Assembly (NCBI GenBank): GCA_965224845.1
Contig: CBDDAJ010000015.1
Span: 248,001 to 312,000, forward strand
Direction of reading: 5' to 3'
Source: Wocania_A sp965224845
GTDB taxonomy: Bacteria > Bacteroidota > Bacteroidia > Flavobacteriales > Flavobacteriaceae
DNA: 64,000 bases
Below the pieces are notes generated by a model, which saw only the letters and a list, made by a program, of their open reading frames with translations, had not been told where the DNA came from and did no database searches. Shown piece after piece: positions 27,664-36,204 of this stretch. A program made the translations under genes and the position numbers. How positions within the stretch are numbered: the stretch's first letter is position 1; every line of letters starts with the position of its first letter.

Positions 27664-27710
27664 AAAATGTAGTCATAAATCTACAACAAATAAATAAAAA
27701 CCTACATTTT
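27664..27710. promoter_or_regulatory. Inverted repeat upstream of the small winged-helix gene
   Basis: AAAATGTAG (27664-27672) and its complement CTACATTTT (27702-27710) are separated by 29 bases in the leader or promoter of the 79-residue protein. It may be an autoregulatory site, but this is a guess from position. Confidence 0.3.
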
Positions 27711-27987
27711 AGATAAAAAAATACACTAAAATATTTGAAAAATAAGACTTCCTTGATATTAGCGAGAATTAAGGAATATCTACAACGTTCCTATACAAGC
27801 AATAGTTTAATTAGGTTTTGAATAACCGGCAAGAGCTGAATTTCGATACTATAGACTTAGATATAGTTGGTAAACGGTTAAATGAATGGCATACCAGAAA
27901 AAAGAGATTATGATATCTCGTTCCCTTAGTTTTCTTTTTGGTGTAAAGTTGTATGTAGTTGCCCTTACAATATACAAATTATCCGTT

Positions 27988-28014
27988 TACAAACGACTAC
28001 AAACATTTACAAAC
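27988..28014 (+). repeat. Three TACAAAC copies at 10-bp period upstream of ssb
   Basis: TACAAAC begins at 27988, 27998 and 28008, in phase with the helix. It lies about 110 bp before the ssb start. The remaining part of the gap 27711-28123 shows no gene; CATATTTG near 28058 is one mismatch from a -7 box. Confidence 0.5.
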
Positions 28015-28123
28015 GATTTTAAATAAGTAATAACCGACTATTTTTTGGAAACCCTCACATATTTGCAGTGTCGAAACATAAGAACTCGATAGTATTAACT
28101 GTTTAACACGAAAAACAAAAATT

Positions 28124-28456
28124 ATGAACACACTTAGAAACAAAGTACAGTTGATTGGTAACTTAGGAAATGATCCGGAAATCATCAATCTGGAATCAGG
28201 AAAAATCCTTGCAAAATTTAACATAGCAACAAATGAAAGCTATACAAATAATAAAGGTGAAAAAATTACAGACACGCAATGGCACCATGTTGTAGCTTGG
28301 GGAAAAACGGCTCAAATTATTGAAAAATATGTCACCAAAGGGAAAGAAGTTGCTATTGAGGGCAAACTAACATCGCGGAGTTACGACGACAAAGCGGGTA
28401 ACAAACGTTATATAACCGAAGTGGTCTGTAATGAATTGCTTATGTTAGGAAAATAA
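28124..28456 (+). CDS. ssb: Short single-stranded DNA-binding protein
   Basis: The 110-residue protein is essentially one OB fold: LRNKVQLIGNLGNDPEI, LAKFNIATNESYTNNKGEK, DTQWHHVVAWGKTAQIIEKYV, GKEVAIEGKLTSRSYDDK. It ends right after the fold and lacks the acidic tail that normally recruits repair proteins. Short forms are common in Bacteroidota as a second SSB and on mobile elements. It stands alone between the 79-residue gene and nadB and is followed by a strong terminator. Confidence 0.92.
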   Translation: MNTLRNKVQLIGNLGNDPEIINLESGKILAKFNIATNESYTNNKGEKITDTQWHHVVAWGKTAQIIEKYVTKGKEVAIEGKLTSRSYDDKAGNKRYITEVVCNELLMLGK

Positions 28457-28504
28457 GTATTTTTACTCGAAGTGATATGAACGATTCACCACATATTAAA
28501 ACAC

Positions 28505-28542
28505 AACCGAGGCTTAATAAATTAAGCCTCGGTTATTTTTTT
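28505..28542. terminator. Terminator after ssb, overlapping the nadB stop
   Basis: Arms AACCGAGGCTTAA (28505-28517) and TTAAGCCTCGGTT (28522-28534) with loop TAAA are followed by ATTTTTTT. The stop codon of nadB on the other strand lies in this stem. Confidence 0.92.
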
Positions 28543-30092
28543 ACATTATCGACATTAAAATACCCCCCTTTATTTTCTTTCCTATCTATGGATTGATTGA
28601 TGATTAGGTGAGACACATTTATCATATTTCTCAATTCACAAAGTGATGTAGTTATCTTAGATTCCTTGTAAAAATCCTCAACTTCTTTATAAATTAAATC
28701 GAGATGCTTTATGGCTTTCTTTAATCTGTTATTATTTCTAACTATTCCAACATAATCGCGCATTAAAGCTTGTAACTGCCTTAAATTATGTTGTATTAGT
28801 ATGTGCTCTTTTGCTATGCTTGTCCCATCGTCATTCCAATTTGGAATATCTACCTCAACCGGTTCGCGATTATGTGCGCTTTGATATTTAAAAATATTAT
28901 GAGCATACACCAAGGCTTCTAATAATGAGTTTGAAGCCAGCCTGTTGGCGCCATGTAACCCCGTTCTGGTACATTCTCCGCAAGCAAATAGATTATTAAC
29001 CGATGTTTTTCCGTCCTTATCTACAACAATCCCACCACATAAATAATGCGATGCCGGCACTACAGGAATCCAATCGGTCTCTATTGAGATATGGTGTTCT
29101 TTACATTTTTGGTATATGTTTGGAAAATGGGTTTTAAATGCCTCAATATCTAAATGGGTGCAGTCTAAAAAAACATGGGTATCTCCGGTTTTTTTAAGTT
29201 CATTATCAATACTTTGAGATACGATATCTCTGGATGCCAATTCTGCTCTATCATCATAATTGAGCATAAACCTATTTCCTTTTTTGTCTCGTAAATACGC
29301 TCCAAAGCCTCTTACGGCTTCTGATATTAAAAATGAGGATGCGCCTTCTGGTTCATATAAAGCCGTAGGGTGAAATTGAATAAATTCCATGTCCTTAATT
29401 TTAGCTTTGGCTCTATAAGCCATAGCAATCCCATCGCCTGTAGCGATAACCGGGTTTGTAGTATGTCCATACACCCTGCCAATACCTCCGGAGGCCAGCA
29501 AAGTAGTATCTGCTTTTATAGTAAAGATGGTTTCTTTTTTCTGATTAAAAACATAGGCCCCAAAGCATGTGTTTTTTTTAGATGTTTTATTAACCAAATG
29601 ATGATTCGTAACTAAATCTATTGCAAAATGATGAGGTAAAATAGTAATATTTTCTAACTGATGTACTCTAGCTAATAAAGCCCGTTCTATTTCTGCTCCG
29701 GTAACATCTTTATGATGCGCTACCCGGTATGCTGAGTGGCCTCCTTCTCTTCCTAAATCAAAGTTTCCGCTTTTATCTAAATCAAAGTTAGCGCCCCAAA
29801 CTACAAGCTCTTTAAAACGTTTAGGCCCTTCTTTTATAACCATTTCTACCACTTCCTTATGGCATAATCCATCACCGGCGATTAAAGTGTCCTGAATGTG
29901 TTTTTTAAAGGAATCCTTTTCAGCATCTAAAACAATGGCAACGCCTCCCTGAGCATATTTAGTATTAGATTCATCTTCATTGGCCTTTGTAACGATTACA
30001 ATTTTTTTATCAGGATATTTTTCGGCCATTTTTACCGAAAATGTTAATCCGGCAACGCCGGATCCAATGACCAAATAATTTGTAGTAATCAT
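28533..30092 (-). CDS. nadB: L-aspartate oxidase
   Basis: NadB makes iminoaspartate for NAD synthesis, the substrate of NadA. The 519-residue protein starts with the FAD motif YLVIGSGVAGLTFSVKMAE. It carries SNTKYAQGGVAIVLD, the catalytic HSAYRVAHHKDVTGAEIE, MEFIQFHPTALYEP and the C-terminal CGECTRTGLHGANRLASNS, all typical for the succinate dehydrogenase/NadB flavoprotein family. It follows nadA with a gap of one base. Confidence 0.96.
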   Translation of the reverse strand: MITTNYLVIGSGVAGLTFSVKMAEKYPDKKIVIVTKANEDESNTKYAQGGVAIVLDAEKDSFKKHIQDTLIAGDGLCHKEVVEMVIKEGPKRFKELVVWGANFDLDKSGNFDLGREGGHSAYRVAHHKDVTGAEIERALLARVHQLENITILPHHFAIDLVTNHHLVNKTSKKNTCFGAYVFNQKKETIFTIKADTTLLASGGIGRVYGHTTNPVIATGDGIAMAYRAKAKIKDMEFIQFHPTALYEPEGASSFLISEAVRGFGAYLRDKKGNRFMLNYDDRAELASRDIVSQSIDNELKKTGDTHVFLDCTHLDIEAFKTHFPNIYQKCKEHHISIETDWIPVVPASHYLCGGIVVDKDGKTSVNNLFACGECTRTGLHGANRLASNSLLEALVYAHNIFKYQSAHNREPVEVDIPNWNDDGTSIAKEHILIQHNLRQLQALMRDYVGIVRNNNRLKKAIKHLDLIYKEVEDFYKESKITTSLCELRNMINVSHLIINQSIDRKENKGGYFNVDNVKK

Positions 30093-30093
30093 T

Positions 30094-31020
30094 TTATTTA
30101 GAAAGTTCTAACATACGCTCAATGGGCAATAAAGCACGTTCTCTAATAGATGCCGGAACATCAATTTGCGGAGATTCATTTAGCATACAATCATAAAGTT
30201 TTTGCAGGGTATTCATTTTCATAAAATGACACTCGCTACACGCACAAGTATTATCTTCTTTAGCTGGTGCCGGAACTAATTCTGTATTAGGCATTTCCTG
30301 CTGCATTTTATGAAGTATCCCTGCCTCAGTAGCCACAATAAATTTTTGGTCTTGATTTTCTTTTACATAGTTTATCATTCCGGAAGTAGAACCGATGTAT
30401 GTAGCGGTATCTAAAATATGTGTTTCAGACTCTGGGTGTGCTATAATTTTATAATCGGGATATTTTTTATGAAGCTCTATTAGCTTATCCATTGAAAAGG
30501 CTTCGTGTACAACACAACTACCATCCCATAACAGCATGTCTCTCCCTGTTTCATTGATAATATACCGGCCTAAGTTTTTATCCGGAGCGAAAATAATTGG
30601 TGTTTCTTTTGGAATAGAATTCACTATTTTTAGGGCATTAGAAGATGTGCATACGATATCACTTAATGCCTTAATTTCTGCCGAACAATTAACATAAGTA
30701 ATAACCACATGCTCAGGGTGTGCTTCGGTAAAGGCTTTAAAAGCCTCTGGCGGGCAAGAATCTGCTAAAGAGCATCCTGCTTCTAAATCCGGTAACACAA
30801 CTGTTTTATCCGGACTTAAAATCTTAGCCGTTTCGGCCATAAAATGTACCCCTGCAAATACTATCATATCGGCATCTGTTTCGGCTGCTTTTTGCGACAA
30901 GCCTAAACTATCTCCTACATAATCTGCTATATCCTGAATTTCCGGAACCTGATAATAATGCGCTAAAATAACAGCATTCTTTTCTTTTTTAAGTTGAGCT
31001 ATTTTCTCTTTCAAATTCAT
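30094..31020 (-). CDS. nadA: Quinolinate synthase A
   Basis: NadA condenses iminoaspartate with dihydroxyacetone phosphate. The 308-residue protein has HYYQVPEIQDIADYVGDSL at the start and a Cys triad for the [4Fe-4S] cluster: DLEAGCSLADSC near residue 85, VCTSSNA further on, and CACSECHFMK near residue 258. It leads the nadA-nadB operon and is divergent from an Rrf2 regulator across 115 bp, so that Fe-S regulator could control it. Confidence 0.95.
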   Translation of the reverse strand: MNLKEKIAQLKKEKNAVILAHYYQVPEIQDIADYVGDSLGLSQKAAETDADMIVFAGVHFMAETAKILSPDKTVVLPDLEAGCSLADSCPPEAFKAFTEAHPEHVVITYVNCSAEIKALSDIVCTSSNALKIVNSIPKETPIIFAPDKNLGRYIINETGRDMLLWDGSCVVHEAFSMDKLIELHKKYPDYKIIAHPESETHILDTATYIGSTSGMINYVKENQDQKFIVATEAGILHKMQQEMPNTELVPAPAKEDNTCACSECHFMKMNTLQKLYDCMLNESPQIDVPASIRERALLPIERMLELSK

Positions 31021-31084
31021 TTTAAATATCTTGTAGCTTTCTAAAAGTGTTAAAAATTAAGCAAATATCTTAATTATATTTTTA

Positions 31085-31118
31085 TTGAAGATTAAAACAT
31101 CTTTTTTTCTTATGTTTG
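31085..31118 (+). promoter_or_regulatory. Promoter of the Rrf2 gene with an operator-like repeat in the spacer
   Basis: TTG at 31085-31087 and TATGTTTG at 31111-31118 (perfect TAnnTTTG) are 23 bp apart, within the Bacteroidota range. Inverted repeat AAGATTaaaaCATCTT (31088-31103) lies in the spacer. Half-sites AAGAT/ATCTT resemble those of NsrR in other phyla, which suggests autoregulation. Confidence 0.55.
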
Positions 31119-31135
31119 AAGATAAAAAATAATTT

Positions 31136-31597
31136 ATGCTTTCCAACGCTTGTAAATATGCCATTCGTTCTATTTTATATTTAGCCATTCAAACCGATGA
31201 GCATCATAAAGCTAGTGTTAAAGTTATTGCTGATGCCGTAGAAACACCACAGCCTTTTTTGTCGAAACTATTACAGCAACTAACCCGAAATAAGTTAGTT
31301 TCATCTACCAAAGGTCCTAACGGTGGTTTCTACTTATCTAAAACCGATAAAAACAATACGGTTTGGGATATTATTAAAAATATCGATGGCACTTCAAAAT
31401 TCGATCAGTGTTTTTTAGGCTTATCAAAATGTGGCGACGAAAACCCTTGCCCTGTACATTTTATTGTTTCCCCTTTTAAAGAGCAGATTTTAGGAAATTT
31501 TAAAGATAAAACCATTGCTCAATATGTTGAGGAAATTAAAAAAACAGGAAAGGTCATTTCGTTAAAAGATTTTGATATTCTAACAAGACAATCTTAA
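31136..31597 (+). CDS. Rrf2-family Fe-S regulator, NsrR/IscR-like
   Basis: The 153-residue protein starts with MLSNACKYAIRSILYLAIQ, the Rrf2 winged-helix opening; the recognition region QPFLSKLLQQLTRNKLVSS and wing GPNGGFYLSK follow. Three Cys in FDQCFLGLSKCGDENPC (C-x6-C-x5-C) match the [Fe-S] cluster loop of NsrR and IscR. Such regulators sense NO, iron or Fe-S status. The convergent neighbour is a norE-norF-containing operon, which supports NO sensing but does not prove it. Confidence 0.85.
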   Translation: MLSNACKYAIRSILYLAIQTDEHHKASVKVIADAVETPQPFLSKLLQQLTRNKLVSSTKGPNGGFYLSKTDKNNTVWDIIKNIDGTSKFDQCFLGLSKCGDENPCPVHFIVSPFKEQILGNFKDKTIAQYVEEIKKTGKVISLKDFDILTRQS

Positions 31598-31600
31598 CTA

Positions 31601-33418
31601 CTAAACTTTAGCATTAACTAAAATTAGGTTTTCTATGTCTGCATGTATTTGCTGTAACACTTTAGCATTAACTTCCAATTCATTTAAAAGCGTTGCTTTG
31701 GCACCTTCAAAACTATGTTTTAAACTACTAAACAAATGCTGATAATATAAAATACCTGTTTTCATATTTTTAGTAAATGTTAGTAAATATTTCTCTTCTT
31801 TTTTAGTCATTGATACTTTAGCCTCTTCAAATTTCTTTTTAAGGTAATCGATATAAATCTGTAATTCTTTAATAAATAAATTAGGACGATCTGTTCGTGT
31901 TATCACATTTGCTCTACCATAGATATGATCTGTTATATTTTTTAAACTCATTATTTTAGAATAGTATGCCATATTTGGTCCCGGGCAAACTGAAACGCCT
32001 TTACCTTCGGTTTTTGTATCTAAATTATAGGCCAATAAAGCCGATGTTCCTAATCCAACACAGGTACAGGATTTTTCGGTAATTTTATTAAACTTAGCCT
32101 GGTATTCCTTTAAAGGTAATTCCTGACTTTTTAATTCCTTAAGTTTCAAGTGCTGGTATTCTCTTGATGCTGTACAAATTCCTGTTGCTTTAAATTCTTT
32201 ATTTAAAGCAACAAATTTTTTAGGGCAGGAGCTTCCTGGTCTCCCTTTATGAATCCGTTCTTCTTTTTCGGTATCTTTAGTATTATCTTTTAGGTTATTA
32301 AATGGAATGCCTAATGGTGAAATATCGCTTAAGTATAAATCTTCTTCTTTGGCTTTAACCAATTTTTGAAGTGTATTATCATCTACGGTGGTGGCTTCCG
32401 GAACCAATAAAAATGGGGTACCCCAGCCTACCGAATCTAAATTATAATGGTGCATTAAAAAGGCATGTTCTTCTTTTGTACCAACACCCCCTTGGGCTGT
32501 AATCTTAATTTTTAAAGGGGCTTTGGGTATTAATCGGCCTTGATTTAAAAGTTCCTGATTTAATAAGTCTTGAATGGTTGTTTGTAATGCATCACGCTTG
32601 TCTTTAAATTCTTCTAAAACCGGTCCTAATAAATACCCATCTGTTGCAAAAGCGTGACCACCACAATTTAATCCGGATTCAATTCGATATTCTGAAACCC
32701 AAAGTCCTTTTTTTGCCAAAAACTTACCTTGTATTAATGCCGATCTGTAATCACTTACTTTTAAGATTATTTTTTTCTTTATGAGGCCCTTCTCATCCGG
32801 ATAAAAATCGTTAAACTGAGACATATAAGCATACAGCCTTGGATTCATCCCTGCCGAAAGTACTACTGAAGATTTTAATTTACTCTGAGCAAATCCGCGA
32901 AGTGCGGCATGTGCATCGTTATATGCTACAGGAAGCTTATCATTTTTAATATAATTGTCTTTATCAACCTTGGTCATAATATTAACGTCTATACTACCCA
33001 TTTTCAGGTTTTTGGAAGCCCAATTTTTAATCTCAGAAAAATGAAACCCGTTAGCCGTTATTTTTTTAAACTCGTTCTTTATTGAAGAGCCATCAGGAAG
33101 CATATTTACATAGGCTTTAATCTCGTCGCTCTTTTCGGCAGTTACATGTTTTAAAGCTTCAAACTTTTTCTCGGCCAAATCGCTCATTAAATTTAGATAA
33201 GAGGTGATGCGTTTGGCTCTAAAATCATCTATTTTATTGGAGATTTCCTGATAAGGTACTTCAAATTTCTCACTGTACATTTTTCGTAGTTTCTCTAATA
33301 AAATATCATCTACTAAAGAAATTACCGAGTCCATACCGTATTGCGCTACTTTTAAAGGCGTGTCTATGGTAAACCCTATTCCCATTACCGGAATATGAAA
33401 TGAATGTGTGTTTTTCAT
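31601..33418 (-). CDS. Unidentified 605-residue Cys-rich protein with flavin-barrel-like segment
   Basis: I do not recognise a named family. Residues 305-341 (ITAQGGVGTKEEHAF...VGWGTPFLLVPEA) look like the phosphate-binding end of the FMN TIM barrel in nitronate monooxygenase-type proteins, and GIGFTIDTPLKVAQYGMDS near the start fits the first strand of such a barrel. Six Cys stand in conserved-looking motifs: LNCGGHAF (252), GSSCPKKF (398), GICTAS (415), KSCTCVGLG (451, 453) and VCPGPN (478); the last five could bind an Fe-S cluster. A helical tail of about 120 residues follows. No signal peptide, so cytoplasmic. It is the third gene of the norE-norF operon, with 10 bp to norF. Confidence 0.6.
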   Translation of the reverse strand: MKNTHSFHIPVMGIGFTIDTPLKVAQYGMDSVISLVDDILLEKLRKMYSEKFEVPYQEISNKIDDFRAKRITSYLNLMSDLAEKKFEALKHVTAEKSDEIKAYVNMLPDGSSIKNEFKKITANGFHFSEIKNWASKNLKMGSIDVNIMTKVDKDNYIKNDKLPVAYNDAHAALRGFAQSKLKSSVVLSAGMNPRLYAYMSQFNDFYPDEKGLIKKKIILKVSDYRSALIQGKFLAKKGLWVSEYRIESGLNCGGHAFATDGYLLGPVLEEFKDKRDALQTTIQDLLNQELLNQGRLIPKAPLKIKITAQGGVGTKEEHAFLMHHYNLDSVGWGTPFLLVPEATTVDDNTLQKLVKAKEEDLYLSDISPLGIPFNNLKDNTKDTEKEERIHKGRPGSSCPKKFVALNKEFKATGICTASREYQHLKLKELKSQELPLKEYQAKFNKITEKSCTCVGLGTSALLAYNLDTKTEGKGVSVCPGPNMAYYSKIMSLKNITDHIYGRANVITRTDRPNLFIKELQIYIDYLKKKFEEAKVSMTKKEEKYLLTFTKNMKTGILYYQHLFSSLKHSFEGAKATLLNELEVNAKVLQQIHADIENLILVNAKV

Positions 33419-33428
33419 CTATATTTTT

Positions 33429-33665
33429 TTAAATGATTATTAAAAGCACTGCTGAAAACAGTGCTAAAAAAATTAATATACTCCCTTTCCAAAAGGCATT
33501 GGCTTGTTTTAGTTCCATGAAGTAGAACGAAACGCCTATAAATTTTAATCCTGCTAAAGCTATAATACCAAAAGAGGTATGAGGGCCTTTAACACTTGAG
33601 ACCATAGCTGAAAATAAGGTTAACAGCACTAAAGCCATTACTGTTATAATTAAAGTCTTATTCAT
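33429..33665 (-). CDS. NorF-like small membrane protein (cytochrome oxidase subunit IV family)
   Basis: The 78-residue protein has three helices, with LAGLKFIGVSFYFMELKQANAFWK as in prokaryotic COX4/NorF proteins (conserved F-M-E near the second helix end). It starts one base after the NorE-like stop. In denitrifiers NorE and NorF aid nitric oxide reductase. No oxidase catalytic subunit is nearby, which favours a NorF-type role over a terminal oxidase. Confidence 0.7.
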   Translation of the reverse strand: MNKTLIITVMALVLLTLFSAMVSSVKGPHTSFGIIALAGLKFIGVSFYFMELKQANAFWKGSILIFLALFSAVLLIII

Positions 33666-33666
33666 C

Positions 33667-34242
33667 TTAAAAAAGCAAATAAATTACCGGGAATATTAAC
33701 AGCCATATTAAATCGCACATGTGCCAAAATGCGGCGCTGGCCTCAAAATCTTCCAAGGCTATGGTATGCTTTCTTAGCTTTATTTGTATGAAAAGCAAAA
33801 TAACCAGTCCTACTAATACATGAATTACATGAAAGCCCGTTAGCAGCCAGTAAAAAGCAAAAAACGTATTATGTCCTAGGGTTAAACCCGTTTCAATCTT
33901 ATCGTAATACTCAAAGCCTTTTAAGCCTAAAAACAATAGCCCTCCTAAGATGGTGAGCCATAAAAACCGTTTTGATTTTATACTATTTCCCTGTTTAAAA
34001 CGATCAAGCGATAGCGCCATAAAATAACCACTAACAATTAAAAATACTGTATTAACAGTTCCAATTGTTGCATTTAATTGTAGCCTTGAGTGCTGAAAAA
34101 CATCAAGCTCTTCTTTGCTATAATACACCATAGCAATTAATGCCATCCCAAAAGTGATGAGTTCTAAAAAAATAATGATCCACATTAAAATACCTCCCGG
34201 CGGATAGTAAATGCTTTTGTGGTTTATTTTTGTTAGCTCCAT
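33667..34242 (-). CDS. NorE-like heme-copper oxidase subunit III homologue
   Basis: The 191-residue protein has five predicted helices. Family marks are YYPPGGILMWIIIFLELITFG at the start, TFFAFYWLLTGFHVIHVLVG in the middle and ASAAFWHMCDLIWLLIFPVI at the end. Stand-alone subunit III-like proteins of this length without subunits I and II are usually NorE, an accessory protein of nitric oxide reductase. First gene of an operon with norF and the 605-residue protein. Confidence 0.78.
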   Translation of the reverse strand: MELTKINHKSIYYPPGGILMWIIIFLELITFGMALIAMVYYSKEELDVFQHSRLQLNATIGTVNTVFLIVSGYFMALSLDRFKQGNSIKSKRFLWLTILGGLLFLGLKGFEYYDKIETGLTLGHNTFFAFYWLLTGFHVIHVLVGLVILLFIQIKLRKHTIALEDFEASAAFWHMCDLIWLLIFPVIYLLF

Positions 34243-34284
34243 TAAAATTGTGTTGCTGTAAGCTGGCGAAGATATCCTATCCTA

Positions 34285-34322
34285 TTAAACGCTAATATGA
34301 TATTTGTCATATTAGCGTTTAA
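34285..34322. promoter_or_regulatory. 16-bp perfect palindrome between nrdD and norE, CRP/FNR-like centre
   Basis: Arms TTAAACGCTAATATGA (34285-34300) and TCATATTAGCGTTTAA (34307-34322) are separated by 6 bases. The centre reads TATGA-N6-TCATA on the norE strand, the spacing of CRP/FNR operators. It lies about 40 bp upstream of the norE start and just after nrdD, so it may be both the nrdD terminator and an operator. A -7-like TATCTTCG (one mismatch) follows toward norE. Confidence 0.6.
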
Positions 34323-34339
34323 TTGTAGAAGAAACTTTT

Positions 34340-36199
34340 TTACAGTTGAGCTTTTACCAGGTCTGTCTTGTCTTTAATTTCAGACAGTACTTTTGCTCTG
34401 TTTTTAGCTAAATTAGGTGCTGGTTGTTCTAAGTGATAATGTCTTAAATGATGCTCTTTTTGCCTTCCAGAGCTAAAGCTAGATACTCTTTTTAAATACC
34501 CAATAACACGTGTAGCATGGTCTACGTCTTCAGATCCACAAGCAGAACAGGTATATTTGGTTTGTTTATCAATGTGCTCGCAAGCATTACAAATAGTAAT
34601 TCTAATATTAAAGCAGAAGTAATTACATCCTGCTTTTGCTGTAGCATGAATTAGTTTTACAAAACCTTCTTTATTTGGTGCTTCTTCTAAATTAAGATGT
34701 AATGCCGATCCGCCATCGAGATATTTTATGAGCTCGTTTCCGTGTAAAATTATTTTATCTAAGGTATTGGTTTGTGTATCTTCAACTTCATAGAAATAAG
34801 AGTTATAGCAGTTTCGAGATACCTTTAAACCATCTTCTCTGTCCCATTTAGCATTTTTAACTCCTAAATTTTCGGCAGGAACAAACTCTGTATTAAACAT
34901 ATAGCCATATTGTTTTTTTGCGAGTTTGTTTTCATCATAAATCGTTTTTAAATGTTTATTGACAAATTTTTTATACGCTATATTATTTCCTGCCTTTAAG
35001 CCCTGGCTTTCGGCAGCTTCAACCATACCGTTTATTCCAATGGTTAAAAATTGTTTGTCTAATGAAATAAATCCTGCCTGATACACCGGTAGCAATCCTG
35101 CTGCTTCATAGGCTCCAATTAAAGCTCTATAAGCCACCTGATATTTATGAATTTTGCGCACTTCTTCTACAATATTTTTGCCTTGCTGAACAAGCCTGTT
35201 CATATTTAGGGTGATTACGTTTATTGAGCCTGTAGCCACCCCTCCGGCTCCTAAAGAATAGCTAAACGTATTATCACTAATTTCATTACGTAACCTACAG
35301 CACGACGCTAAGCTATCGGCATTTTCAGATTGATAGATAAAAAACGAATTGCCTTCACTTAACTCCTGAGCACACATATTAGTAAATGCTGTATCTACCG
35401 GTTTTCCTTCATGAGTTAACATAGCAGCTGTAACTACAGGAAAGGTTAAAACGGCTTTTGTACGCTCTTTATTAAACCATTTCATAAAAAATGTTTGGAG
35501 CCTTTTTACACTTTCCCATTGAGGTTTGGTCATATCCGGAAATACAAAGCTTCCAAACATGCTATTAAAATAAGCTTCATCGTACAGCGAAATATTCCAG
35601 AATACAGATTGATATCCGCGTGCCGCTGCTGGCTGATTAATGGCATACACAACATGTTGCAAATGATTTGCTATTAATTTTTCATGGGTTTCTAAATAAT
35701 TCTCCCCGTAGTCTTTTAAGGCAAAATGATCAAAATACATCAAAAATTCAACAGTAGCCAGAGCTCCGGCAAATTGCGAGCTTACTGCAAAAACAAGATT
35801 TACAAACTCCCCACAAAAACTTTCTAAATGCTGAGGCGCCCTGCTTTCTCCTCCTAACTTTGTTAATCCGTCAAACAAAAAAGGATACATACTAATAGAA
35901 ACACAATAGGGTTTTAAAGAGGTTTCGTCATGCACATATATTTCATGACTTTCTATTTGTCTTGAATATTCCTTTGCTAAGGCATCTCCAAAAAGAGAGG
36001 CTATTTTACGTTTTACTAAAGCGCGATTCACCTGAATATTAATATCTTTATTCAACTCAGCTTCCATGGTAGCAATATTTTTAGATGTTACGTTGGCATT
36101 GGCATCTACTTTAGAACCATCGGCTGCATTTTGTGAATTAATGTATTGATCAATAAAATCAATTTTTTTAATAACTTGATTTTCGGTAAGTCGTATCAT
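34340..36199 (-). CDS. nrdD: Anaerobic ribonucleoside-triphosphate reductase, class III
   Basis: NrdD makes deoxynucleotides without oxygen using a glycyl radical. The 619-residue protein has the glycyl radical site RVIGY near residue 567 and the zinc ribbon ICNACEHIDKQTKYTCSACG directly before it. It lacks an N-terminal ATP cone: the protein begins MIRLTENQVIKKIDF and goes straight to the catalytic domain. The last 51 residues after the radical site are longer than in the E. coli enzyme. It forms an operon with nrdG (6-bp gap). Its presence indicates growth under anoxia. Confidence 0.94.
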   Translation of the reverse strand: MIRLTENQVIKKIDFIDQYINSQNAADGSKVDANANVTSKNIATMEAELNKDINIQVNRALVKRKIASLFGDALAKEYSRQIESHEIYVHDETSLKPYCVSISMYPFLFDGLTKLGGESRAPQHLESFCGEFVNLVFAVSSQFAGALATVEFLMYFDHFALKDYGENYLETHEKLIANHLQHVVYAINQPAAARGYQSVFWNISLYDEAYFNSMFGSFVFPDMTKPQWESVKRLQTFFMKWFNKERTKAVLTFPVVTAAMLTHEGKPVDTAFTNMCAQELSEGNSFFIYQSENADSLASCCRLRNEISDNTFSYSLGAGGVATGSINVITLNMNRLVQQGKNIVEEVRKIHKYQVAYRALIGAYEAAGLLPVYQAGFISLDKQFLTIGINGMVEAAESQGLKAGNNIAYKKFVNKHLKTIYDENKLAKKQYGYMFNTEFVPAENLGVKNAKWDREDGLKVSRNCYNSYFYEVEDTQTNTLDKIILHGNELIKYLDGGSALHLNLEEAPNKEGFVKLIHATAKAGCNYFCFNIRITICNACEHIDKQTKYTCSACGSEDVDHATRVIGYLKRVSSFSSGRQKEHHLRHYHLEQPAPNLAKNRAKVLSEIKDKTDLVKAQL

Positions 36200-36204
36200 A
36201 AGCT

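Noticed and set aside
28533..30092. Antisense frame within nadB (plus strand near 29370)
   Set aside because: Shadow of a conserved gene.
33429..34242. A terminal cytochrome oxidase operon
   Set aside because: Only subunit III and IV homologues are present, with no catalytic subunit I or CuA subunit II; NorE/NorF fits better.
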